A DNA stretch of 64,000 nt from Tahibacter aquaticus (GTDB taxonomy: Bacteria > Pseudomonadota > Gammaproteobacteria > Xanthomonadales > Rhodanobacteraceae). The stretch lies in contig NZ_SNZH01000001.1 of the NCBI RefSeq assembly GCF_004363655.1, forward strand, positions 240,569-304,568. Reading direction: 5' to 3'. The translations under genes were made by a program, and so were the position numbers. Under the pieces are notes generated by a model. It was not told the DNA's origin. It saw only the letters and a list, made by a program, of their open reading frames with translations, and did not search any database. Shown here one piece after another: positions 1 through 8,140 of the stretch (the stretch's first letter is position 1; each line of letters opens with the position of its first letter).

Positions 1-863
1 AGGCCGTTGTAGCGCGTCGGGCCGACATCGCGCACCACGGCGCGCAGTGCTCCGTTCGGTTTGCCGGCACCGTCGCGGAACAGATAGCCGGCAGCACCGA
101 CACGGACCCGGTCCGCATAGCGCTGGATCAGGCCTACGGGCTTCCAGTTACCGTTGGGATACTGGATGCAGTTGCTTTCGCGCCCGCCGGCCGCCTCGCA
201 GGCACGCACCCGCACATACAGCTGCAGCGCTCCCGTGAAATTCGCGTTGCTCGCTATTTGTACAAAAACACCGCTGTCGGCGCCGTTGCTCAGCTGGGTG
301 GCGCCGTTGCTGCCGCGGAAATACAGGGTCGTGGCACCGGGAAAAAGCGTAGGCGGGAAAAGGCCGGTGAGGCTGGCCGCGGATTTCACCGGTGCTGTGC
401 CGATCGCGAGACGCGAGCGCTGCAGAATCGTCACGCCGTTGCTGTCGACGAGGCGATTGCCGCCGGTCAGGGCCTGGCGGAACGCGTCAAGCCCGGTCAT
501 GGTGGCCCAGTTGAGCAGGTTGCCGCTCCAGCGGCCGGGGCACAGGCCGGAAGCGGCCGTACCTACCGGGCTGAAATAGTTGTCGGTCGAATTGGGACCG
601 CTCAGGTAGTCGTAGCACTTCGTATTGTCGAAGTAGCCGAGGTATTTGCTGCTCGCCGAGAACGCTCCCTGGTAGGCAGGCGTCTGCCCCGTCGGAAATT
701 CCACCGACAGCGCCAGCATCAGGTTGGCGGGAACCGTGCTCGCGCTGAAGACCGGCACATCCGACAGCTGTGTCGGCGCGGCCGGTACAGTGGCGGGAAC
801 GACGGCCAGCAGGACCAGAGCGGCGGTCTTGGCGCGAAGCGCTAACCGGTTGAAGAGGCGCAT
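1..863 (-). CDS. pilY1: PilY1-like type IV pilus tip adhesin, N-terminal part (cut by window edge)
   Basis: This is the N-terminal 287 residues of a protein that runs off the left edge of the window. It starts MRLFNRLALRAKTAAL, a basic stretch followed by a hydrophobic segment ending in an Ala-rich cleavage region (VPATVPAAP), so it should be exported. The next residues include an N-terminal PilY1 signature, a Tyr/Asn-rich stretch near residues 60-95 with YFSPVG and GRWSGNLLNWATMTGLDAFR. PilY1 family proteins sit at the pilus tip and act in adhesion, surface sensing and pilus biogenesis; the C-terminal beta-propeller would lie outside this window. It is the last visible gene of the minor pilin operon and starts 24 bases after the pilX stop. 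The family call is firm from motif and context. Confidence 0.85.
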   Translation of the reverse strand, partial: MRLFNRLALRAKTAALVLLAVVPATVPAAPTQLSDVPVFSASTVPANLMLALSVEFPTGQTPAYQGAFSASSKYLGYFDNTKCYDYLSGPNSTDNYFSPVGTAASGLCPGRWSGNLLNWATMTGLDAFRQALTGGNRLVDSNGVTILQRSRLAIGTAPVKSAASLTGLFPPTLFPGATTLYFRGSNGATQLSNGADSGVFVQIASNANFTGALQLYVRVRACEAAGGRESNCIQYPNGNWKPVGLIQRYADRVRVGAAGYLFRDGAGKPNGALRAVVRDVGPTRYNG

Positions 864-887
864 GCGAATCTCCGGATCTGTCTGCAG

Positions 888-1475
888 TCAGCGGATGGTG
901 GTCTGCACGAAGGCCTGCGCATTGCGCGGGCCATCGACACGTACGGTGAGGCGATAGGCGGCCCTGGCACCGCTGCCCGTGAATATCGATGAAGTCTCGT
1001 CGTGGGTGCCGCCGGTGGTATAGGCGCCCGGTACCAGGCATTGGCCGCGGTCAGCGACACCGCTGACGTTGCACAGGCGCTCCACCACGTAGCGCACGCG
1101 ATTGCCGGTCGCGCCGGCGGGCAGTTCGGTGCCGATGGTCGGCGTATCGGCGACGAGTGCCGCGGGAAGGTCGCGGCGGCGCGAGTCGGCGGGCTGCACC
1201 GAAGCGAAGTACGCCGGCGCAGCATCGACCTGGGCCGCGACGGTACGCGGTATGCCCGCCCGCGCAACCACATAGGCTCGCTCGGCTTCCTGCAGCACGC
1301 CCTGCTTGAAACCTATCGTGCCCATGATCAGGCTGTTCGTATCGACCGAACGCATCAGGCTGGCCACAGCGAGCAGGGTTGCCATCAGCACGATGACGGC
1401 GATGAGCATGGCAACGATGCCACGCTGGCGCCGCGGTGCGCCATATAGTGCAAATGTATTTTGTCTCTTGCGCAC
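888..1475 (-). CDS. pilX: PilX-like minor pilin assembly protein
   Basis: A 195-residue protein with a basic N-terminus, then a prepilin-type junction RRQRGIVAMLIAVIVLMATL and one hydrophobic helix (about residues 18-42). The usual Glu at +5 is not obvious, as in many PilX proteins. The rest is a soluble domain of low similarity between species. PilX belongs to the minor pilins that prime type IV pilus assembly in the inner membrane. It lies between pilW (14 bases upstream) and pilY1, the standard order. The call rests on the N-terminal architecture and operon position more than on the soluble domain. Confidence 0.82.
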   Translation of the reverse strand: MRKRQNTFALYGAPRRQRGIVAMLIAVIVLMATLLAVASLMRSVDTNSLIMGTIGFKQGVLQEAERAYVVARAGIPRTVAAQVDAAPAYFASVQPADSRRRDLPAALVADTPTIGTELPAGATGNRVRYVVERLCNVSGVADRGQCLVPGAYTTGGTHDETSSIFTGSGARAAYRLTVRVDGPRNAQAFVQTTIR

Positions 1476-1489
1476 GATATTCCCCTTGT

Positions 1490-2686
1490 TCAGAAGATGC
1501 GCGTGATCGCGGAGTTATGCATAGGAATGGTCGTGTCGTAGACCTTGTAGCGGTAGCGCGCCTCGATGCCGACCTGCAGAGCGGCAGCCGGCACGTCGGC
1601 AAACAGGGTCAGGCTGGTCGCACCACTGTAGTCGGCGGCGCGTTCGCCCAGTTGGCTGCGCGCTACCAGCGCCAGGCGCACGGCACGGATGCGTCCTATC
1701 GACCGGTTGGCCGCGACCGAGCCGTCGCTAAGTGCCGCAGCGCCCCAGGTAGCCCCGGTGGGCAATACCCATTCGTCGATCACGCCGTCGTCGATGGTGC
1801 CGCCGACGCCGTCGTCGACGCCGTACAGCGCTTTCAGCATGACGATGCCGTCGGCGATCTCCGCCGGTACGTCGCTGCCGCCGCGACGAAGCAGGTCGAA
1901 CGCCACCAGGCGGCTGTTCGGCACATCGACACCGAACAGGCTGAATACCGGCGCCACGCCAAGGTCGAACAGGTATTGCTGGGTCTGGAATCCGGCAGCG
2001 GGGCTGGCGGCGGTGCGCAGGGCGAACTGGCGATTGGCGTGGTCGGGCGCTGCGTCGATCACGCCGAGTTCGCATTGCCCGGTGGATTTGCCGGCCAGCA
2101 GATACTCATTGGCGTAGAAGCCGAACGTGCTGTCCTGCATGCGCACGTTGCCGGCGGCTGCCAGGTCGATGCTGGCACCGACGGTGCGCACTGCCGGATT
2201 GCCCGAAATGACAGCCACCACATCGGGCACGGCCTGGCCGCCGGAGCCCAGGCCGTTGCCGGTAGCGCTGCCGCCGGCATAGACCAGCAACGGGATTGCC
2301 CGCACGGTTACCGGCACGCCCGCGAATGGTGCCGCCAGCGGTGCGGGTAGCGGCAGCACGGCAACTGCATTCGTGCGCGCGGAAATCGCACAGGCCCAGA
2401 TGCTGCGCGCGGGGCTCTTGCCCTGCACGATGGCGGAACCGGCGCTGCGCACCTGCCGTTCCAGCTCGTACAGCGAGAACACGCCGGCCTGCTGCGCATC
2501 GTCGCCACTGGTCGTGGTGCGTTTGGTTCCTTCGAAGCGCGCAAATGCGGCCATCATGGCAATGGTGCCGATCAGGCCAATCACAGTCGCAACCAGTAGC
2601 TCGACCAGAGAAAAACCGCGCTGCCGGCCAACCGCGGACGATACGCCGCGAACCTGCGCAGGCGTACGACTATTGGCAAGATTCAT
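1490..2686 (-). CDS. pilW: PilW-like minor pilin assembly protein
   Basis: A 398-residue protein with the prepilin peptidase site RQRGFSLVELLVATVIGLIG, including Glu at +5, and a long C-terminal domain as in PilW. The frame stays open well upstream into pilV, but two in-frame ATGs at 2692 and 2686 follow a strong AGGGGG at about 2696-2701. The 2686 start has the better spacing and gives a short leader (MNLANSRTPAQ). PilW is one of the minor pilins thought to form the initiating complex of the type IV pilus. The 173 bases between pilV and pilW are unusually long for this operon, whose other junctions overlap or are short, so an internal promoter there is possible. Confidence 0.85.
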   Translation of the reverse strand: MNLANSRTPAQVRGVSSAVGRQRGFSLVELLVATVIGLIGTIAMMAAFARFEGTKRTTTSGDDAQQAGVFSLYELERQVRSAGSAIVQGKSPARSIWACAISARTNAVAVLPLPAPLAAPFAGVPVTVRAIPLLVYAGGSATGNGLGSGGQAVPDVVAVISGNPAVRTVGASIDLAAAGNVRMQDSTFGFYANEYLLAGKSTGQCELGVIDAAPDHANRQFALRTAASPAAGFQTQQYLFDLGVAPVFSLFGVDVPNSRLVAFDLLRRGGSDVPAEIADGIVMLKALYGVDDGVGGTIDDGVIDEWVLPTGATWGAAALSDGSVAANRSIGRIRAVRLALVARSQLGERAADYSGATSLTLFADVPAAALQVGIEARYRYKVYDTTIPMHNSAITRIF

Positions 2687-2859
2687 CGCCATTTCCCCCT
2701 GGTGTCCCGTCTCGCAAATACCATTGAATAATTCCGTCGTCTTTTGCCGCGATACGTCGTTGCGATTCGTCGCCGTAGCGCTGCTACGCCTCCTCATCGC
2801 GCCTGGTCTCCCGGCGAAATCCATCCGGAATTTCTCCAACGTATTGACGAGACGGGACA

Positions 2860-3279
2860 CTAGCGTGCTATCTGCGTGGCGGTAACGTAGGTGTGTACGT
2901 TGGCGACTGCTTCCGACGGCTGACGCCATTGCACTCGCACGGTCACGTTGCCGTCGGCCGCCACGGCAATGGCGCCGGCGCCGTTGGGCAGCTGCGCCAC
3001 CTGGTTGTTCCAGGCCACGTAGCGGCTGCCGCCGCTGCCGCCGGCGCCGGTGTAGTCGGTCGCCAGCGTCGCCGGCGCCGCTGTCCACATTTGTGCGATG
3101 ACGCGATCGCTGAGCATGGCCGCGTCGGAACGGTACTTGGCGTCGCTGGACAGGTTGACGGCAACCGACTGCAGACGCACCACGCCAAGAATGCCGATGG
3201 AAAAGATCAGGATTGCGATCATGGCATCGAGCAGTGTCGAGCCCCGCTGTGCTGCAACGGGCCGTATACGCAGGCTCAT
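2860..3279 (-). CDS. pilV: PilV-like minor pilin
   Basis: A 139-residue prepilin-like protein. The start at 3279 (MSLRIRPVAA) overlaps the fimT stop in an ATGA, so the two are translationally coupled; the open frame further upstream is not needed. The leader ends at QRGSTLLDAMIAILIFSIGI, a variant type IV pilin methylation site with Asp near +5 in place of Glu, followed by one transmembrane helix. PilV is a minor pilin that helps initiate and tune type IV pilus assembly. It is the third gene of the operon. Confidence 0.83.
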   Translation of the reverse strand: MSLRIRPVAAQRGSTLLDAMIAILIFSIGILGVVRLQSVAVNLSSDAKYRSDAAMLSDRVIAQMWTAAPATLATDYTGAGGSGGSRYVAWNNQVAQLPNGAGAIAVAADGNVTVRVQWRQPSEAVANVHTYVTATQIAR

Positions 3280-3860
3280 GGCATGCACCCCTGGGCGTGC
3301 TCGCTCTGACTCAGCTGCGGATCGCACAGGCGCACGCTGCCCGCCGCGGAAATCACCGTCACCAGCCGTCGCGAATCGCTACGCGCGGCGGCGACATCGA
3401 TCTTGGCCAGTGCGACGGTACCCGCCAGTACACGCCCGTTCGAGTCGAAGGTAATGCCCCGGCCGGTGATGGACTGGGTACTGACATCGTCGTTCAGAGC
3501 GACTGTACGGCTGGTCGTACCGCCGACGAGCACGTTGCCCGTCGCGTCATTGGCGTTGAAGGTTTGCTTGGTACTGCGCGGTGCGGCGCAACTGCCTGGC
3601 GTCGTCGGTGCTGGCGAGCAGACGGTCCAGCCGGCCTGCGTGCCCTGCATCTCGAAACGGGCTGGCCTGCCGCTCTGCACCGCCTCCACCCGCGCCAGCC
3701 GCAAGCCGTTCTGGATGGATTCCGCCGCATTGCGAATGCGCGTGTTGGTTATCCAGGTGGAGTAGATCGGCATGCCCAGCATCAGCAGCAGGCAGAGGAT
3801 GGCCAGCGCAATCATCAGTTCGATCAGGGTAAAGCCCTGCGGCCGGGAGCGGCGTTTCAT
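3276..3860 (-). CDS. fimT: FimT/GspH-family minor pseudopilin
   Basis: A 194-residue protein with prepilin site RPQGFTLIELMIALAILCLL, then a GspH/FimT-type domain with the pattern RNAAESIQNGLRLARVEAVQ after the helix, typical of FimT/FimU and GspH. The ATG at 3860 overlaps the pilE stop (ATGA) and its own stop overlaps pilV, so three genes are tightly coupled. In some gammaproteobacteria FimT and ComP proteins bind DNA during transformation. Whether this copy acts in DNA uptake or only in pilus priming cannot be told from sequence. Confidence 0.85.
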   Translation of the reverse strand: MKRRSRPQGFTLIELMIALAILCLLLMLGMPIYSTWITNTRIRNAAESIQNGLRLARVEAVQSGRPARFEMQGTQAGWTVCSPAPTTPGSCAAPRSTKQTFNANDATGNVLVGGTTSRTVALNDDVSTQSITGRGITFDSNGRVLAGTVALAKIDVAAARSDSRRLVTVISAAGSVRLCDPQLSQSEHAQGCMP

Positions 3861-4327
3861 GTACAGCCCCCGCCCTTGCGCACCACCCAGCATGCCAGCG
3901 GTGCGGTACCCCAGCCCCGCGGCACGGCTGTCGTGCGCCGCGTATTGTCGGCGGTGATGGTGAAGACGAATCCGCCGACACCCTGGGCTGCACGCCCGGT
4001 CGCCGTCGCGGTATATGCCTCCGGCGGCCCGGCGCTGCGGGTACAGGAAAAATCGAAGAACCGCGCCGCGCCGGTACTGGTGGTCATGGCCACACCGCAA
4101 TTGGCACCCGCGCCGTAATTGCGGTTGTCCTGGAAAAACTGCTCCATGCGTACGCGATAGTCCTGCAGCGCGTATTGCGCCTCGGTCAGCTTGCTGCGCG
4201 TGATGTATTGCGTGTACGAGGGAATGGCGATCGCGGCCAGGATGGCGATGATCCCGATCACGATGAGCAATTCGATCAGCGTAAAACCACCGGCGCGGAC
4301 CTTCGGAATTTGCGTTGCTCGCAACAT
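3857..4327 (-). CDS. pilE: PilE-type IV pilin-like protein, first gene of the minor pilin operon
   Basis: A 156-residue pilin with a perfect class III signal, RAGGFTLIELLIVIGIIAIL, and the conserved continuation AIPSYTQYITRSKLTEAQ. A Cys pair (ANCGVAM near residue 85 and ACWVV near the C-terminus) could form the pilin D-loop disulfide. The start at 4327 follows AGGGGC. An open frame continues 111 bases further upstream but carries no pilin leader. In xanthomonads this PilE-like protein is a minor pilin encoded with FimT-PilVWXY1; the major pilin usually sits elsewhere. The long upstream gap probably holds the operon promoter. Confidence 0.85.
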   Translation of the reverse strand: MLRATQIPKVRAGGFTLIELLIVIGIIAILAAIAIPSYTQYITRSKLTEAQYALQDYRVRMEQFFQDNRNYGAGANCGVAMTTSTGAARFFDFSCTRSAGPPEAYTATATGRAAQGVGGFVFTITADNTRRTTAVPRGWGTAPLACWVVRKGGGCT

Positions 4328-5354
4328 GGCTGCCCCTGTTCGGCGTTGGACCGGCGGGCCGGCGGCTGCCGACCAGGCTCCAGCAGCACGACGGCTGACA
4401 GAACTTGCCGCAACGCTAGCAGTGCTTTTTTTCCACACGCAACCGAATGCTATTTTAAAAATCGTGGCTCCTTTTCATCTCAGCAAAACTGTGTGTCGCT
4501 TTTCGTAACGGCCATGCACTGCCGAGGAATCGCCAAGTGCCTTTGTCGACAAGGGTTTCGATTGAGCCCTGGCATATCTGAAGGAAATTCCCGCGTTTTC
4601 CTCGGATTTCGCGGATACCGCTAGTCTGCGACCAACGGCAGCGTATACCGCATGCGTATGGAGCAATCGCCGTGGCGAATTTGTAGTCGCAACCGGCGTA
4701 AGTGGCGGAACTGCGAAAGTCATTGAATAGTTTCTTGGTTGTTTGTTTGCATTTACGCCAACTATTTTCGCGCCGTGCCATCGAATACTTTTGCAGTCAC
4801 GAATTTCCTGTCGAGCAATGCTCATGAATGCGGTGACGGTGAAATTCTTTGCGCTCACCGCAAGTCATTTGCGCCTACTGCAAGCACCGCGCTCGGCACC
4901 GGGATTTTCCGCCGCGGTACCGGCCGGTGTTCGGGCCAGACGCAATGGCCCAGGAAGTCGCGCCGCCCACGGTCATCACCCGGCGAGAGCGACGACGCGC
5001 CGCCACGGCTGACTGCGCTCGCTCCCCGGCGACGCAGGCATGGCCGACAGGCGCTTGGGCGACCGGCACCGCTGCCGGTGGGACACAGAGCGCCGCCCTG
5101 CTGCCCGGATGTGCGCCAGGTAGCAGCCGCGCAACCGGTCATGGCCTGCCGCCGCTGCGCGGCCTGGCGCGCAGCCGCCGGACTGGACAACAAGGCCCCC
5201 AGTGCGGCGAGCGAGTCCGAAGACCGAATCCGGCCCGTTTGGCGCCGAGCGGCGTGTGCAACCGCGTGAAAGCCGCGTCAAGCGCGCGCCGCAACCTGGG
5301 CCCGGCAGGGCCTTGCGGTTGCGCGCGATGAGGCCGCTGGCCGAAAATCGGGAC
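4328..5354. other. 1-kb intergenic region between divergent pilE and apaG
   Basis: No convincing gene is seen on either strand. The left half (about 4430-4850) is clearly less GC-rich than its surroundings, with A/T runs such as TATTTTAAAAAT near 4452, as expected of the promoter region of the pilin operon (minus). The right half (about 4890-5340) is very GC-rich and has only overlapping open frames with low-complexity Arg/Ala/Pro translations. ksgA, which often precedes apaG, is absent. The right half may be decayed coding sequence or an unrecognised RNA. Confidence 0.6.
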
Positions 5355-5738
5355 ATGAGCGACCCAAACCCTTACGACATCGCGATCTCGGTCGCCGCAC
5401 GGTTCATCGACGAGCAGTCACGCCCGTCCGACAACCGCTATGTATTCGCCTACACCATCACCATCCAGAATGTCGGCGAAGTCGGCGCGCAGCTGCTGTC
5501 GCGCCACTGGATCATCACCGACGGCAACGGCAAGGTGCAGGAAGTGGAAGGCGACGGCGTAGTCGGCGAACAGCCGCATATGCGCCCTGGCGAGGAATTC
5601 CAGTACACCTCCGGGGCCGTCCTGGAGACCAGCGTCGGCACCATGCGCGGCAGCTATCGCCTGGTCGCGGAGGACGGCACCATGTTCGACGCGCCCATTC
5701 CCCAGTTCACCCTGTCCATCCCGCGGACGCTGCATTGA
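5355..5738 (+). CDS. apaG: ApaG domain protein (Co2+/Mg2+ efflux-associated)
   Basis: A 127-residue single-domain protein, the normal ApaG length. It has the fibronectin-III-like beta-sandwich pattern of the family: FAYTITIQNVGEVGAQLLSR, HWIITDGNGKVQEVEGDGVVG, then PGEEFQYTSGAVLETSVGTM and GSYRL. The chosen ATG at 5355 begins MSDPNPYDI, close to other ApaG N-termini. ApaG was named from its link to apaH and is associated genetically with cation resistance; its biochemistry is poorly defined. Its TGA stop overlaps the apaH ATG (TGATG), so both are coupled. Confidence 0.93.
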   Translation: MSDPNPYDIAISVAARFIDEQSRPSDNRYVFAYTITIQNVGEVGAQLLSRHWIITDGNGKVQEVEGDGVVGEQPHMRPGEEFQYTSGAVLETSVGTMRGSYRLVAEDGTMFDAPIPQFTLSIPRTLH

Positions 5739-6586
5739 TGGCCACCTGGGCCATCGGCGACCTGCAGGGTTGCCTCGACGAACTCCAACGCCTGCTCGAA
5801 AAAATCAACTACGACCCCGCTTCCGATGCCCTTTGGTTCTGTGGTGACCTGGTCAATCGCGGCGGCCAGTCGCTGGAGGTACTGCGCCTGCTGCGCACCC
5901 TGGGCAGCCAGACCGTGGTCACCCTGGGCAACCACGACCTCAGCCTGCTGGCCATTGCCCAGCGCAATGAGGCGGAACAGGCCAAGGTGAATCCGGAGCT
6001 GGGCGCGATCCTGTTCGCACCCGACCGCGAGGAACTGCTGCACTGGCTGCGCCACCAGTCGCTGCTGCATCACGACGAAAACCTGCGCTTCACCATGATC
6101 CACGCGGGCATGGCGCCACGCTGGACCCTGGCCCAGGCGCAGCGCGCCGCGCGCGAAGTCGAGCGCGAGCTGCGCAGCCCCCAGCATGGCCGGCTGTTGC
6201 GCTCGATGTTCGGCAACAAGCCGGCGGTCTGGTCGAGCCGCCTCAAGGGCGTGGAACGCATGCGCGCCAGCATCAACGTGCTGACCCGGCTGCGTTACTG
6301 CGATGTGCGCGGCCGCATTGCCTTCGGCGAAAAAGGCGTGCCCGGCACGCAGCAGGCCGGCCTGTATCCCTGGTACGAAGTACCCGGCATGCTCAAGCGC
6401 GAAACGCGCATCGTCTGCGGCCACTGGTCGACGCTGGGCCGTTTCAGCGGGCTGGGCATCTATGCCATCGATACCGGCTGCGTCTGGGGCGGCTCGCTCA
6501 CAGCGCTGCGTCTGGATGCGGAAGATCCCTACTTCGTCACGATCAAGTCCGACCGCACACCGCCGGCCGGGCGAGAGATGGACTGA
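5738..6586 (+). CDS. apaH: Symmetrical bis(5'-nucleosyl)-tetraphosphatase
   Basis: A 282-residue metallophosphatase of the usual ApaH length. It hydrolyses Ap4A to two ADP and can remove Np4 caps from RNA. Motifs of the PPP-like fold are visible: GDLQGCLDEL near residue 7, GDLVNRGGQSLEVLR near 37, GNHDLSLL near 64, and a conserved His in MIHAGMAPRW and in CGHWSTLG. The ATG at 5738 overlaps the apaG stop; the TTG three bases earlier is unlikely to be the start. It converges on folA, with 108 bases between the stops. Confidence 0.95.
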   Translation: MATWAIGDLQGCLDELQRLLEKINYDPASDALWFCGDLVNRGGQSLEVLRLLRTLGSQTVVTLGNHDLSLLAIAQRNEAEQAKVNPELGAILFAPDREELLHWLRHQSLLHHDENLRFTMIHAGMAPRWTLAQAQRAAREVERELRSPQHGRLLRSMFGNKPAVWSSRLKGVERMRASINVLTRLRYCDVRGRIAFGEKGVPGTQQAGLYPWYEVPGMLKRETRIVCGHWSTLGRFSGLGIYAIDTGCVWGGSLTALRLDAEDPYFVTIKSDRTPPAGREMD

Positions 6587-6607
6587 AGCAACCGGGCGGA
6601 ACGAATC

Positions 6608-6660
6608 CCGCCGCGCAAATGCGCGCGGCGAAAATCCGGAGCGGTGCAAATCCGGAGCGG
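6608..6660. repeat. GC hairpin and 13-bp direct repeat downstream of apaH
   Basis: Just after apaH there is a hairpin with arms CGCCGCGC and GCGCGGCG at about 6610-6630. It is followed by two copies of AAATCCGGAGCGG at 6632-6644 and 6648-6660. No T-run follows, so this is at best a weak transcription stop or an mRNA 3'-end structure. It leads directly into the REP-like element at 6661-6700. Confidence 0.5.
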
Positions 6661-6700
6661 CGAAGGTTGGGGTGCGCCTGCGGCTTGCCCCAGCCTACGC
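6661..6700. repeat. REP-like element at the folA 3' end
   Basis: The segment contains a stem with arms GGTTGGGG and CCCCAGCC around GTGCGCCTGCGGCTTG. Read on the minus strand it begins GTAGGCTGGGGCAAGCCGCA. The same word recurs as GTAGGCTGGGGTAAGCCGCA at 20246 (plus) and GTAGGTTGGGGCAAGCCGCC ending at 20423 (minus). Such short imperfect palindromes scattered at gene ends fit REP elements. The TAG of this copy is the folA stop codon. Confidence 0.75.
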
Positions 6701-7201
6701 CGGCTTTTTCTCATAATCCACAAATTCGAACGAACAGGCATGCCGCTGGTCGGCGGGATGCGCGATGCGGCGGGTTTCCTGCCACTGCCCGCGATCGAAT
6801 TCGGGAAACCAGGTATCTGCGCCGTCCACGGCAGCATCGATCTCGGTGAGATACAGGCGCGTCGCCAGCGGCAGGGCCAGGGCATAGATTTCGCCGCCGC
6901 CGATCACCATCAGCTCCGGTGCTGCAGCCAGCGCCAGCGCAGCATCCAGCGAAGACACGGTCTCCTGCGTGGCAAACGGCGCTTCGCCGCTGCGGCTAAG
7001 CACCAGGTTGCGCCGGCCAGGCAAGGCGCGGCCTATGGCCAGCGCGGTCTTGCGTCCCATCAGCAGCGGTTTGCCCAGGGTGATCCGCTTGAAGCGGGCG
7101 AGGTCGTCGGGCAGGTGCCAGGGCATGTCGCCGTCGCGGCCGATGGCGCGATTCCTGTCCAACGCTGCGACCAGGCTCAGCACGGTAGCCGCGACACTCA
7201 T
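6695..7201 (-). CDS. folA: Dihydrofolate reductase
   Basis: A 168-residue DHFR that reduces dihydrofolate to tetrahydrofolate with NADPH. The N-terminus [38 protein letters not shown] holds the substrate-site WHLPDDL, followed by [22 protein letters not shown] and the NADPH-binding [13 protein letters not shown]. The ATG at 7201 overlaps the thyA stop (ATGA), so both enzymes of the thymidylate cycle are coupled. The last residues (DYEKKPA) and the TAG stop run into the REP-like element, which means the natural C-terminus may have been reset by insertion of that element. Confidence 0.95.
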   Translation of the reverse strand: MSVAATVLSLVAALDRNRAIGRDGDMPWHLPDDLARFKRITLGKPLLMGRKTALAIGRALPGRRNLVLSRSGEAPFATQETVSSLDAALALAAAPELMVIGGGEIYALALPLATRLYLTEIDAAVDGADTWFPEFDRGQWQETRRIAHPADQRHACSFEFVDYEKKPA

Positions 7202-7992
7202 ACGGCGACGTCGCCCTTGATCGCCGCATGCGGCGCGTAGCCCTCGATGCGGATGTCCTCGTAGCGGAAGTCGAACAGAGAGCGCACCTGTGGGCTCAGC
7301 TGCAGCTGCGGCAATGCCCGCGGCGTGCGCTGCAGCTGCTCGCGCACCTGGTCGAGATGGTTGAGGTAAATATGCGCATCGCCGAAGGTGTGGACAAAGT
7401 CGCCAGGCTGCAGGTCGCAGACCTGCGCCATCATCTGGGTGAGCAGTGCATAGCTGGCGATATTGAACGGCACGCCAAGGAATACGTCGGCGGAACGCTG
7501 GTACAGCTGGCAGGACAAGCGCCCGTTCGCCACATGGAACTGGAACAGGGCATGGCAGGGCATCAGCGCCATGCGGTCGAGCTCGCCCACGTTCCAGGCG
7601 CTGACGACCAGGCGGCGCGAATCCGGATTGCGGCGGATTTCCTCCACCACCCAGCGGATCTGGTCGATGGTGCGGCCGTCGGCGCCTTCCCAGGCACGCC
7701 ACTGCTTGCCGTAGACCGGGCCGAGATTGCCGTCCGCATCGGCCCATTCGTCCCAGATCGAGACCTTGTTCGCGCGCAGGTAGGCGATGTTCGTGTCACC
7801 GCGCAGGAACCACAGCAGCTCGTGCACGATCGCGCGCAGGTACAGTTTCTTGGTGGTGACCAGGGGAAAGCCCTGCGCCAGGTCGAAGCGCAGCTGGCGG
7901 CCGAACACGCTGAGCGTGCCGGTGCCGGTGCGGTCGTCCTTGCGCTGGCCGTGGTCGAGGATGTCCTGGATCAGGTCGAGGTAGGCACGCAT
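7198..7992 (-). CDS. thyA: Thymidylate synthase
   Basis: A 264-residue ThyA, the same length as the E. coli enzyme. It methylates dUMP to dTMP using methylene-tetrahydrofolate and yields dihydrofolate, the substrate of the next gene product. The family pattern is intact: [20 protein letters not shown] near the N-terminus, [10 protein letters not shown], the catalytic Cys in [32 protein letters not shown] and [15 protein letters not shown]. It is the upstream member of a thyA-folA operon. Confidence 0.97.
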   Translation of the reverse strand: MRAYLDLIQDILDHGQRKDDRTGTGTLSVFGRQLRFDLAQGFPLVTTKKLYLRAIVHELLWFLRGDTNIAYLRANKVSIWDEWADADGNLGPVYGKQWRAWEGADGRTIDQIRWVVEEIRRNPDSRRLVVSAWNVGELDRMALMPCHALFQFHVANGRLSCQLYQRSADVFLGVPFNIASYALLTQMMAQVCDLQPGDFVHTFGDAHIYLNHLDQVREQLQRTPRALPQLQLSPQVRSLFDFRYEDIRIEGYAPHAAIKGDVAV

Positions 7993-8140
7993 AAGCCCGC
8001 TATGCTAGCCCAGGTCGCGGCCGCGAACATCGCGGGCGGCCGCCGTCGCCGCCGAAGCCTGTGCCACAAGCCACTCCTGACGCCGTCATCGCACCCGCTT
8101 ACACTGCCGCCTGTTTCCCCTTTCGGCTAAGGAGCAGGCA

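Noticed and set aside
6608..6720. A small gene between apaH and folA
   Set aside because: Sequence is explained by a hairpin, a 13-bp direct repeat and the REP-like element.
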